Assembly (NCBI GenBank): GCA_963851415.1
Contig: CAWKPF010000003.1
Coordinates: 1,488,001 to 1,552,000, forward strand
Direction: 5' to 3'
DNA from: CAWKPF01 sp963851415
GTDB taxonomy: Bacteria > Acidobacteriota > Thermoanaerobaculia > Multivoradales > Multivoraceae
DNA length: 64,000 nucleotides
Shown here piece by piece: positions 22,036-30,546 of the stretch; the stretch's first letter is position 1; every line of letters starts with the position of its first letter. The notes under the pieces are model-generated. The model was not told where the DNA came from, searched no databases, and worked only from the letters and a program-made list of their open reading frames with translations. A program made the translations under genes and the position numbers.

Positions 22036-23351
22036 GCGCCGCCATCGACGCGACCCACTCGCCCGAGCTGACCAGCTGGGTGGACGGCGCTCAGAGCGCG
22101 GGCACCGACTTTCCGATTCAGAACCTTCCGCTGGCCGTGTTCTCGACCGCTCAGGATCCGGTCGGACGGATCGGTACGGCGATCGGGAATCAGATCCTCG
22201 ACCTCCGGGCGGCAGCCGCGGCCGGTCTGCTCGACGGACTCGGTGACGATGTTCGTGACGCGGTCGAACAGGCGGTGTTGAACGACCTGATGGCGCTCGG
22301 TCGCCCTGCCTGGCGAGCGCTGCGGGCCCGGCTGAGCGAGCTTCTCTCGACCGAGACCGATCGAGCCACGACCGAGACGGCGCTTCGGCCACTCGCTCAG
22401 GTCGAGCTGCAGGTGCCAGCTCAGATCGGGGACTACACGGACTTCTACGCCTCGGTCTACCACGCGACCAACATCGGCAGCCTCTTTCGGCCGGACAACC
22501 CCTTGTTGCCGAACTACAAGTGGGTGCCGATCGGTTACCACGGCCGAGCGTCTTCGATCGTTCGGAGCGGGACCCCGGTCCACAGGCCGGTCGGTCAGAG
22601 CAAGGCGCCCGATGCGCAGAGTCCCAGTGTCGGACCGTGCCGGCTGCTCGACTACGAGCTGGAGGTCGGTTTCTTCGTCGGGCCGGGAACGAAGCTCGGT
22701 AGGCGTGTGGCCCTGTCGGAGGCCGAAGAGCACATCTTCGGTTTGTGCCTGGTCAACGATTGGTCGGCGCGGGATCTGCAGGCGTGGGAGTACCAGCCGC
22801 TGGGGCCCTTTCTCGCCAAGAGCTTCGCCACCACGGTGTCGCCGTTCGTGGTCACTCTGGAGGCCCTGGCGCCGTTTCGGTCTCCGATCTTCCAGCGCGG
22901 TCCGGGTGACCCGGAACCGCTGCCCTACCTCGCACAGGGTCTCGATCTCGATCGTGGTGGCATCGACCTGACCCTCGAAGTGTGGATCGAGAGCACGAGG
23001 ATGCGACAGGAGGGAACCGGTCCCTTGCGATTGAGCCGCGGATCCTTCCTCGACATGTACTGGACGGTTGCGCAGATGCTGACGCATCACGCCAGCAACG
23101 GCTGCAATCTTCGACCCGGAGACTTGATGGCGAGCGGCACGGTGTCCGGCCCGGAACCGGGTGCCTACGGCGCGCTCATCGAGATCACCCAGCGCGGCCA
23201 GAACCCCGTCGAGTTACCGACCGGTGAGAAACGGGGGTTCCTGGAGGACGGTGACGACCTGATCTTGAAAGGTTTTTGTGAACGGGACGGATTCCGACGG
23301 ATCGGCTTCGGAGAGTGCCGGGGTCGAGTCCTACCGCCGGTTTCGGACTGA
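22032..23351 (+). CDS. fahA: Fumarylacetoacetase
   Basis: A 439-residue enzyme, the last step of tyrosine degradation, splitting fumarylacetoacetate to fumarate and acetoacetate. Metal and catalytic residues are seen in DYTDFYASVYHATNIG (Asp, His), DYELEVGFFVG (Glu pair) and LVNDWSARDLQAWEYQPLGP (Asp, Lys follows in FLAKSF). NGCNLRPGDLMASGTVSGPE is the conserved C-terminal signature. The length matches animal and bacterial Fah rather than the short FAHD family. It overlaps the preceding gene by 4 bases and ends the operon; 142 bases with no recognisable content separate it from the convergent ppk. Confidence 0.95.
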   Translation: MSAAIDATHSPELTSWVDGAQSAGTDFPIQNLPLAVFSTAQDPVGRIGTAIGNQILDLRAAAAAGLLDGLGDDVRDAVEQAVLNDLMALGRPAWRALRARLSELLSTETDRATTETALRPLAQVELQVPAQIGDYTDFYASVYHATNIGSLFRPDNPLLPNYKWVPIGYHGRASSIVRSGTPVHRPVGQSKAPDAQSPSVGPCRLLDYELEVGFFVGPGTKLGRRVALSEAEEHIFGLCLVNDWSARDLQAWEYQPLGPFLAKSFATTVSPFVVTLEALAPFRSPIFQRGPGDPEPLPYLAQGLDLDRGGIDLTLEVWIESTRMRQEGTGPLRLSRGSFLDMYWTVAQMLTHHASNGCNLRPGDLMASGTVSGPEPGAYGALIEITQRGQNPVELPTGEKRGFLEDGDDLILKGFCERDGFRRIGFGECRGRVLPPVSD

Positions 23352-23493
23352 GGCCGCCAGGGTGGGGGTATGCAGGGGAGGCTCTGCTTCGCTCGGCCTC
23401 TCCCGACGTCGTTTCGGGCGAGCCGGGGGGGGCACTACCGACTGTGGCGTGAGAGTGGGGCACTGGGCCGAGCAGGTGCCGAGCGACCGGGTC

Positions 23494-25683
23494 TCAACTC
23501 AGTCGCCAGCCGCCTCCTCGCTCGAGCAGGAGCTTCTGGCTGTTGATCGCTTCGGAGTTACCGGACTGCGCCTTCGGTTTGGCGGTGTATTCGCCGTCCG
23601 GTTGGAGGAAGCGGGCAGCGACGTTGTCGTGGATATGGAGATCGAGGACGTCGCGTCTCAGAGCGGCTTTGAGCTTCGGGTCAACGATGGGGAAGAGCAC
23701 CTCGAAGCGACCGTCCAGATTGCGCGGCAAGAGATCCGCGCTTCCGCTCCAGAGCTCGTCGTCACCGCCGTTGAAGAAGTAGTAGATCCGACTGTGCTCG
23801 AGAAATCGGCCGACTACCGAAGAGACCCTGATGTTCTCGCTCAGTCCCGGGATCCCGGGACGAAGGCAGCAGATACCCCGGACCTGGAGATCGACCCGCA
23901 CGCCGGCCTGGGACGCGCGATAGAGGGCATCGATGCACTTGGTGTCGCCGAGTGCGTTGCACTTGAAGACGATGTGGCCATCTCCGTGGACTCGCTGTCT
24001 TTCGATCTCGCGGTCGATGCGTCGGATCAGCTGTTCCCTCATCTGCACCGGTGAGACCATCAGCTTGCTGTAGTTGGTCTTCTCTGAGTATCCCGTCAGT
24101 GCGTTGAATAGATCGGAAACGTCCCGGCCGAGCTCTGGATCCGCGGTAAAGAGGCCGAGATCGGTGTAGACCCGTGCGGTCACCGGGTTGTAGTTGCCGG
24201 TCGAGAGGTGAACATAGGTGCGCATGCCTCCGTTCTCCCGGCGGACCACCAGGCAGAGCTTGGCGTGGGTCTTCAGCCCAACGAGACCGTAGGCGACATG
24301 CACGCCCGCCTTCTCCAGCGCCTGGGCCCAGGCGATGTTGTTCTCCTCGTCGAAGCGGGCCTTCAGCTCGACGAGCACCGAGACCTGTTTGCCGTTCTCG
24401 CGAGCTTCCATCAGCTGCTTGACGATGGGTGAGTTCGGCCCCACCCGATAGAGCGTCATTTTGATGGCGAGCACACTCGGATCGGTTGCCGCCTGACGGA
24501 CGAACTCGATGACTGGAGTGAAACTGTCGTAGGGCTGGAAGAGCACGACGTCCCGTTCTTCGATCACCGAAAAGAGGTCTTCTTCCGCGCTCAAGGCGGG
24601 AGGGAGCCAAGGCTGGAACGGGGGAAACTTGTGCTCAGGCATATCGAGATCGGCGAGAGTCGCGAGGTCACCGAGTCCGAGAACTTCTTCCGAGGTGTAG
24701 ACCTGGTAGGCCGCGATCTTCAGGTTGCGCTCGAGGATTCGGCGGATCTGATCGGGAAGCGCAGAGTCGATCTGGAGTCGTACCACCGAGCCGAAGTGGC
24801 GCTGCTCGACCACCTCCTCCATGGCCGTCAGCAGATCTCCCGCCTCGTCCTCCTCGATCTCGAGGTCCGCGTCGCGTGTGACCCGGAACGAGTAGGCGGA
24901 GATCACCTCGAGCTCCGGGAAGAGGAGATCGAGATTGTGCTCCACGCACTCCTCCAGCAGGATGAAGCGATGGCTCTCTCGAGTGGCCAGGCCGAGGCGC
25001 TGGGCATCGGTCTCCGATTCGTCCGGGATCCCGAGCAAGCGGGGAAGGGTGGCGGGTACCTTGAGCCGTGCGAATCTCTGCTCGTTGTCGCGATCGCGCA
25101 CCACCACCGCGAGATTGATCGACAGGTTGGAGATATGCGGGAAGGGATGAGTCGGATCGAATGCGAGTGGGGTGAGCACGGGGAAGATCGTGGCTTCGAA
25201 GTGATCTCGCAGCCACGAACGCTCGCTCTCGTCGAGGTCGGCCCATGAGACGACTTCGACCCCAGCCTCGTTGAGCTGCGGCTTCAACTCGTCTCTCCAG
25301 CACTGCTGAGCCCGTTCGAGAGCGGCGAGGACCCGGGTGCGAATCGCGCTGAGCTGCTGCGCCGGCGTCATTCCGTCAGGAGGGCTTTCCACGACTCCGG
25401 ACTCGAACTGTCGTCGCAGACCGGACACCCGGATCATGAAGAACTCATCCAGGTTGGTGCCGAAGATGGAGAGGAATCTCACACGCTCCAACAGTGGGTT
25501 GTCGTTGTCGAGCGCCTCTTCGAGGACCCGTTCATTGAAGCGCAGCCAGCTCAGTTCCCGATTGATGTAGCGTTCGGAGCCATCCGGGAACGGCTGTCGG
25601 ATCGCGTCGAGCTCGGCTTGCGCGCTGTCGCCGAGCTCTTCCGTTGCAGGGGCTGATGACGGAGGACGGTCGAGGGTAGACAT
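23494..25683 (-). CDS. ppk: Polyphosphate kinase 1
   Basis: A 729-residue PPK1 that makes polyphosphate reversibly from ATP. Domain order is the N-terminal helical domain (YINRELSWLRFNERVLEEA), the head domain, then two catalytic C-terminal domains. The autophosphorylated His lies in YVHLSTGNYNPVTARVYTDL and the second His in VVGRFLEHSRIYYFFNGG. DGHIVFKCNALGD and the conserved Arg-rich strand RVDLQVRGICCLRPG are present. Start is the ATG at 25683; a longer frame to 25749 is not family-like. It is the last gene of the phosphate operon, 161 bases after ppx. That gap holds a possible minus-strand TAGAAT -10 element near 25761-25756, so it may also have its own promoter. Confidence 0.95.
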   Translation of the reverse strand: MSTLDRPPSSAPATEELGDSAQAELDAIRQPFPDGSERYINRELSWLRFNERVLEEALDNDNPLLERVRFLSIFGTNLDEFFMIRVSGLRRQFESGVVESPPDGMTPAQQLSAIRTRVLAALERAQQCWRDELKPQLNEAGVEVVSWADLDESERSWLRDHFEATIFPVLTPLAFDPTHPFPHISNLSINLAVVVRDRDNEQRFARLKVPATLPRLLGIPDESETDAQRLGLATRESHRFILLEECVEHNLDLLFPELEVISAYSFRVTRDADLEIEEDEAGDLLTAMEEVVEQRHFGSVVRLQIDSALPDQIRRILERNLKIAAYQVYTSEEVLGLGDLATLADLDMPEHKFPPFQPWLPPALSAEEDLFSVIEERDVVLFQPYDSFTPVIEFVRQAATDPSVLAIKMTLYRVGPNSPIVKQLMEARENGKQVSVLVELKARFDEENNIAWAQALEKAGVHVAYGLVGLKTHAKLCLVVRRENGGMRTYVHLSTGNYNPVTARVYTDLGLFTADPELGRDVSDLFNALTGYSEKTNYSKLMVSPVQMREQLIRRIDREIERQRVHGDGHIVFKCNALGDTKCIDALYRASQAGVRVDLQVRGICCLRPGIPGLSENIRVSSVVGRFLEHSRIYYFFNGGDDELWSGSADLLPRNLDGRFEVLFPIVDPKLKAALRRDVLDLHIHDNVAARFLQPDGEYTAKPKAQSGNSEAINSQKLLLERGGGWRLS

Positions 25684-25844
25684 GGGGTCTCGCTTTGGAT
25701 GGGAAGGCTCGGAGCTCGATTCTCGGGATCCGTCGGCAGCGTTGAGCAAACCTGGATTCTATCAGCTGGCCATCCTCGACGAGCCCGGGTCTCGGCCCGC
25801 CGTCGCTTCGCCGGACCCTGGAGCGGCTTCCAGGACCGGGTCGA

Positions 25845-27455
25845 TCAACCCGTTGGCGGATGCCAGACCAGCTCGAGTGGCCGACGGTAGACACTCTGGA
25901 AGAGGGGGGCGTGCTTGGCGGCCTCCCAGAGCTCGATGGTGGGCTCGTCCTTGGAGTGTAGGGACAGAACGACGCAGTCCTCCTCGATCGCGGCCTCGAT
26001 CTCGCGGATTCGGCCGGTGCGAGATCGCTCCAGTTGCTCGGCGAGGCGTAGAAACACTGCGAGCTTTTGCAACCGCTCGACGTCGCCTTCGTCCAGGAGA
26101 CTCTGGAGCCGGCCGGCCTGGGGTGTGCCCTTACGGTGAAATCGCACCAGCAGGGCGATGATGGCCTGCTCCCGGTGGGAGAACCCGGTGAGTGCCGTCG
26201 TGTTGAGGAGCTCGGCGCCGTGACGGTGGTGCTGGTAGTAGCCGATGGTCATGCCGATGTCATGAAGGACCGCTCCGGCTTCGAGCAGCTCGCGGTCCGC
26301 CGGGCCGAGCTGGTGAAGGGGCATCAACTGATCGAACAGGGACAGGGAGTGCTCCCGGACCTTTGCCGTGTGGTGTGCCGGTTGACGATACTGGGCGAAG
26401 GTATTCTCGAGACCGAAACGCCGCACGCTCTCGACGCGGTGGGGCTCCGGCAGGAAGTGTCGAAAGAACGCCCCCTCTCGGATTCCCAGTCCCGAGATGA
26501 CGATCCGGTCGCGACCGCTCAGCTCCAGTAGACGACGAAAGACGAGCGCGCCGGCGACGATGACGTCGGCTCTGTCGGCATTGAGACCGGAGATCTGTGC
26601 CCGTTGCTCGAGCGAGACCGAGAGCAGCTGTTCGATCACGGCTTCGAGGAGTGCTCTGTCGAAGACGAACCCGTGCAGGATCGGTAGTGGATAGCGTTGG
26701 GTCCGCTGCGCAATTCGTGCCAGGTTGCGCACCGTGCCGCCCATCGCGACGATGGACAGCTCGTCCTTGCGCATCCGCTTCGTGACCGCGTCGAGCTGAT
26801 CGTCGATGAAGCTCTCGAGGGTGCGGATCTGCTTCTTCTTTGGAGGATCGGCCTTGCCGAAGAACTGTTCGGTCAGCCTCACGGCTCCGAGGGGAAATGC
26901 GGTTCCGCCCTGGCATTCCCGGCCCGACATTCGAGAGAGCTGAGCGCTGCCTCCACCGAGGTCGACCACCCAGGCGTCGTCGAGGTCGAGGCCGTTGGCC
27001 ACTGCCGCGACGCCGAAGGCCGCTTCCTCCTCGCCCGAGAGGATGCGAAGACGGAGATTCAGGGGCTCGATTCTCGCCAGGAGCTCATCGCGGTTGGCTG
27101 CCTCGCGGACCGCGCTGGTAGCGATCACCTCCAGTGTGCTGAGCTCTCTCGCGCTGGCGTAGTCGGCGAACAGTTGGAGGGCGGCCACGGCCCGATCGAT
27201 GGCCTTGGGCTGGAGAATTCGGTCTTCACCCATCCCCTCGGCCAGTCGGATGCGCTCTCGGATGGCGTCGACCAATCGGTACCAGCGACTGGGCACGGCC
27301 GTGAAGACGACGAGCCGGGCCGTGTTCGACCCCAGGTCGACGATGCCGTAGCGCTCGGGCCTCGCCCCGGGGGCGAGGGTGGGCAGCACAGAAGCGGAGT
27401 CCGACTTCGTGGAGGCCTCTGCCTCGAAGCTCTCCGTGTCGGGTTGAGCCTTCAT
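25845..27455 (-). CDS. ppx: Exopolyphosphatase (Ppx/GppA family) with HD domain
   Basis: A 536-residue protein with the acetate/sugar-kinase/Hsp70 fold: phosphate-1 loop IVDLGSNTARLVVF, catalytic Glu region near VIATSAVREAANRDELLARI, and phosphate-2 loop VVDLGGGSAQLS. After residue about 340 an HD-type domain follows (VLHDIGMTIGYYQHHRHGAE), as in long E. coli-type Ppx. It removes terminal phosphate from polyphosphate and may hydrolyse pppGpp. Its ATG at 27455 overlaps the stop of the kinase-mutase fusion by 4 bases. Pairing with ppk gives synthesis and degradation of polyphosphate under one control. Confidence 0.93.
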   Translation of the reverse strand: MKAQPDTESFEAEASTKSDSASVLPTLAPGARPERYGIVDLGSNTARLVVFTAVPSRWYRLVDAIRERIRLAEGMGEDRILQPKAIDRAVAALQLFADYASARELSTLEVIATSAVREAANRDELLARIEPLNLRLRILSGEEEAAFGVAAVANGLDLDDAWVVDLGGGSAQLSRMSGRECQGGTAFPLGAVRLTEQFFGKADPPKKKQIRTLESFIDDQLDAVTKRMRKDELSIVAMGGTVRNLARIAQRTQRYPLPILHGFVFDRALLEAVIEQLLSVSLEQRAQISGLNADRADVIVAGALVFRRLLELSGRDRIVISGLGIREGAFFRHFLPEPHRVESVRRFGLENTFAQYRQPAHHTAKVREHSLSLFDQLMPLHQLGPADRELLEAGAVLHDIGMTIGYYQHHRHGAELLNTTALTGFSHREQAIIALLVRFHRKGTPQAGRLQSLLDEGDVERLQKLAVFLRLAEQLERSRTGRIREIEAAIEEDCVVLSLHSKDEPTIELWEAAKHAPLFQSVYRRPLELVWHPPTG

Positions 27456-29893
27456 ATGGTGGGTTCGAACAGTCGTTCGATCAGGAGTTGGAGATTGAAG
27501 CGTCCCAGCGATCCTCCCACGGCCAGTCGCTCGTCGAAGCCTTCGACTTCGTCCGCGTCGATTCCCCTGCCCCACACGGCGACGGGAATGGCATCGGCGG
27601 CATGCTGGCCGGTCTCCGAGACGGTGGCGTGGTCGGAGGCGACTGCGATGCGACAGGGATCGTCTCGGGTCGCCTTCAGGAAGCGCCCGAGCTCGTGGTC
27701 GAGCCGCTCGAGAAACTCGACCTTCAAGTCGGCGCGTCCGTCATGCGCCGCGATGTCGGCGCCTTTGACGTGCACGACCACGAGGTCGTATCGATCGAGG
27801 GCGGCGCGGGCGAGGTCGAACTTCAGTCGGAGGTCGGTGTCCAGGTTGGCCGTCATCTCCGGCTTCGAAATGCACTCGGCCCCGAGCACCCTGGCGATGC
27901 CGAGGACCGTTCGATCGCCACAGACGCAGGCCAGACTCAAGGGATAACCGCCCGGGCGAAGCGGGACCAGCCGATGGATCCGCCCTGCTCCGCGGGTCAG
28001 GATCACGTTGGCGGGCATCTTGCCGCGCTGACCGCGGCGGCGGTTCACCGGGTGCTTGGCAAGGACCTTGCGCGCGGCCTTCTCGAATGCGGCGAGGACT
28101 CCGGCGGTTCGCTTGGCCGATTCGTCCTCGCCGTCCGTCGGCTCGGGGACCAGAGGAGGTCCGGGGGGCGCAAGCTCGCCCGGATCGCTGCCGGTGATGG
28201 CCGAGCTGAGGTCGGGTCCGCGAAGGACCACGGCGAGGCGGTGTTCCGTACTGGGGGCGACGATGACCTCGACGTCGGGATGCCCGGGAATCTCGAGACC
28301 GTTCAACGCTTTCGCAAGACGAGCCGTATCGCCGCGAATGCGGTCGGCTCGTCGATCGAGGATGAAACCGTGGTCGTCGAGAGTCGCGAGGTTGGCGCGC
28401 AAGGCGATATCATCGGGCTCGAGCTCGATGCCAGCGCCGATGGCTTCGATCGGCCCGCGGTTCATCGTTCCGGGGGCCTGACCGAAGAGGGCGAGGTTTC
28501 CGGCAGCAGTGTCGGGAACGACTCCCGGGGCGACCGCGTCTGCAAGGCCGCAGCGTCCCTCGCGCGCGATCCGATCCAGGAACGGAGTCGAGGCCGCCTC
28601 GAGGGGAGTCCGCCCCGCCAGCGCCCTCACTGGATGATCCGGCATCCCGTCGATGATGAGCAGCAGAGCGCGGTCCGGCTCGGCGGTAGCCGAGTGAGGT
28701 TGCGCGAGCCATGGCAGCTGTCGCTCGAGTGCGCCGCTGAGCAGGCGCAGAGCCCTCGGAATCATGGTCTCCTGATCGGCGGTGTCGAGGAGCGGAACCT
28801 CTCGTTCTTCCGCTTGCTCCAGGAGGTGCTGTTGTTGCAGGCGAATGGCCGGAAAGTGATCCAGATAGTGCGCGGGGGGACGCGAGCGAAGGTTGGCACG
28901 GGACAGGAAATGGGCTCGATGCGCCTCCTGGTCGAGGGTCGAGAGCAGGAACAGCTGCTGGTAGGCCGCTCCCTCGAGATCGTGGAAGGGCACCAGGCTG
29001 GGCAGGAGGTGCACCCCCTCGACCATGGTGCTGACGTTTTCGGCAAGGCAGCGCTCGACCACGGCTCGTACGCCCACGCACACCTGAGTTGCCTGTTCCT
29101 CGAAGCTCCGGATCAGGGCCTCGCGGCCCTCGTCGCTCGGGTCCTCGTCGAGGTGGTGAAAGCCGGCCGGAAGCGCCTCGAAGCTGGAGCGATGCAGCGA
29201 CGGCAGAATGGCAGGGGAGAAGACCATTCGCATGACCTGGCGGATGGTGTCGGTGGCGTTGATGCGATAGATGCGCAACAACGGGGCGAGCTCGAGAGCG
29301 AGAGTGGACTTGCCGGTACCGGATGCGCCGCCGCAGTAGATCACCAACGGTTTGGGCAGGCGCTGGATTCGCCGCACCAGGAGATACCTTCCTGCCGCCT
29401 CTTTCCCATGAGTCGCCTCGAGCAGCTTGGCGACTCGTCCGGCGAGCCTGCGCGCGTCGATCGTGGTGACACCCTCGTTGAGGAGATCTCTCTGCAGCTC
29501 GAGAACGAGCGCGTAGCAGCGATCCAGATCGAGCCCCGCCGTGACCAGGCTACGGGCCAGGAGCCCTCGCGAGAAGGGCTGAGGTCTGCCTCCGTAGGTC
29601 ACAGACAAGGCGGGCCCAACCTCCGGGCGGACAGGGGGAGGAGTGCCGTCGAAATCGGGAAGCAGCTCTTCCAGAGTCTGGGCGATCACGTCGCGCATCT
29701 CGGAGGTATCGATCTCGAGTCGATCGGCGAGGCGATCTCGCACCGTGCGGGCCACGGCGTAGGCATCGTCGAAGCTGAGTCCGCGTTGCACGAGGTCGTG
29801 AGTCAACATGCCCCGAAGAAAGGGCTGAAGGACTCCGCTCGTATGCCGGACGAGCAGGGGCTTGCGGGACTTCCCCTTGGGCCGCTTGGTCAT
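27452..29893 (-). CDS. Fusion: double ATP-cone + 2-phosphoglycerate kinase + archaeal-type phosphoglycerate mutase
   Basis: An 813-residue protein in three parts. Residues 15-165 hold two tandem ATP-cone-like units with matching cores: QPFLRGMLTHDLVQRGL (23-39) and QPFSRGLLARSLVTAGL (105-121). Residues 180-395 form a P-loop kinase with Walker A GGASGTGKST (188-197) and the following YRINATDTIRQVMRM, resembling 2-phosphoglycerate kinase, which makes 2,3-bisphosphoglycerate. Residues 405-813 form a cofactor-independent mutase of the archaeal (alkaline phosphatase superfamily) type: IIDGMPD (metal Asp415), VVPDTAAGNLALFG with Thr462 where the nucleophile is usually Ser, NRGPIEAIGAGI, HVKGADIAAHDGRADLK and ASDHATVSETGQH (metal ligands). 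It overlaps PhoU and Ppx genes, inside the phosphate operon. The activities are inferred by family; the fusion itself is read directly from a continuous frame. Confidence 0.88.
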   Translation of the reverse strand: MTKRPKGKSRKPLLVRHTSGVLQPFLRGMLTHDLVQRGLSFDDAYAVARTVRDRLADRLEIDTSEMRDVIAQTLEELLPDFDGTPPPVRPEVGPALSVTYGGRPQPFSRGLLARSLVTAGLDLDRCYALVLELQRDLLNEGVTTIDARRLAGRVAKLLEATHGKEAAGRYLLVRRIQRLPKPLVIYCGGASGTGKSTLALELAPLLRIYRINATDTIRQVMRMVFSPAILPSLHRSSFEALPAGFHHLDEDPSDEGREALIRSFEEQATQVCVGVRAVVERCLAENVSTMVEGVHLLPSLVPFHDLEGAAYQQLFLLSTLDQEAHRAHFLSRANLRSRPPAHYLDHFPAIRLQQQHLLEQAEEREVPLLDTADQETMIPRALRLLSGALERQLPWLAQPHSATAEPDRALLLIIDGMPDHPVRALAGRTPLEAASTPFLDRIAREGRCGLADAVAPGVVPDTAAGNLALFGQAPGTMNRGPIEAIGAGIELEPDDIALRANLATLDDHGFILDRRADRIRGDTARLAKALNGLEIPGHPDVEVIVAPSTEHRLAVVLRGPDLSSAITGSDPGELAPPGPPLVPEPTDGEDESAKRTAGVLAAFEKAARKVLAKHPVNRRRGQRGKMPANVILTRGAGRIHRLVPLRPGGYPLSLACVCGDRTVLGIARVLGAECISKPEMTANLDTDLRLKFDLARAALDRYDLVVVHVKGADIAAHDGRADLKVEFLERLDHELGRFLKATRDDPCRIAVASDHATVSETGQHAADAIPVAVWGRGIDADEVEGFDERLAVGGSLGRFNLQLLIERLFEPTI

Positions 29894-30546
29894 CAGACGT
29901 CTTCGTCGTCGTGGCGTATCCGATCGAACGGCTGCACCACCGAGGAGCAGATGTTGCTCAGGTGCGCCCCGATCCTTCGAAGAATCCGTGCGGACGACGA
30001 GTACACCACGGCCATATCGGCGCCGAGATCGCTGGCCGCTACGTCGGCGGTGTAGGCGATCAGCTGGGCCTTGGTGTGCCGCGCGGTCTCCATTACGGTT
30101 CGTGCCGTTGCGGGATCGTCGTTTTCGAGAGCCGTAATGGTGTCGCTGAACATCGGACCCAGCCGATCCGAGAGCCTTCGCAGCTTCTCAGCGAACTCGC
30201 CTTCTCGCGGCTGACGTGCCAGGGGCACGAGCTCGGCGATTCCGCGAGCGAAGTCGCCAACCCGTTCCGCGTCCTGGACGACGCTGACCAGCAGCAGACT
30301 CGCTACCAGCTCGTTTTTCGGATTGACGGCGAGATGTTCGAGAACCGTTCGGCGGACCGAACGTTCCCCTTCGTCGACCGCGTCGTCGAGCTGCTCGAGG
30401 TCGACCGTGAGGGGCTGGTTGTCCAGCAGTGCCGCAAGAGAGTGGTCGAGCATCTCTCGGGAGCGCTTCAACATGTCGGTGATCTGCTGGAAGCCGTCAT
30501 CGACGAGCTTCGAGGATACCTCCGATTGGAAGAAACGTCGGATCAT
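29893..30546 (-). CDS. phoU: PhoU-like phosphate regulator
   Basis: A 217-residue, almost all-helical protein with two three-helix PhoU repeats. Metal-binding style acidic segments LEQLDDAVDEGERSVRRTVL and VVQDAERVGDFARGIAEL (E-R-x-x-D) are clear. PhoU proteins dampen PhoR/PhoB signalling and phosphate uptake; here the partner is the Na/Pi cotransporter encoded just upstream with a 4-base overlap rather than a Pst system. Its stop shares one base with the start of the 2-phosphoglycerate kinase fusion. Confidence 0.85.
   Translation of the reverse strand: MIRRFFQSEVSSKLVDDGFQQITDMLKRSREMLDHSLAALLDNQPLTVDLEQLDDAVDEGERSVRRTVLEHLAVNPKNELVASLLLVSVVQDAERVGDFARGIAELVPLARQPREGEFAEKLRRLSDRLGPMFSDTITALENDDPATARTVMETARHTKAQLIAYTADVAASDLGADMAVVYSSSARILRRIGAHLSNICSSVVQPFDRIRHDDEDV

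Noticed and set aside
23352..23493. CCCGA/TCGGG hairpin near 23402-23418 as a bidirectional terminator between fahA and ppk
   Set aside because: Five-base stem, no T-run, and GC-rich DNA forms such stems by chance.
27488..30055. Long open frame of 855 codons on the plus strand opposite the kinase-mutase fusion
   Set aside because: It is the mirror of a well-supported gene in very GC-rich DNA, where antisense frames stay open by codon bias. Its sequence is low-complexity and matches no family.
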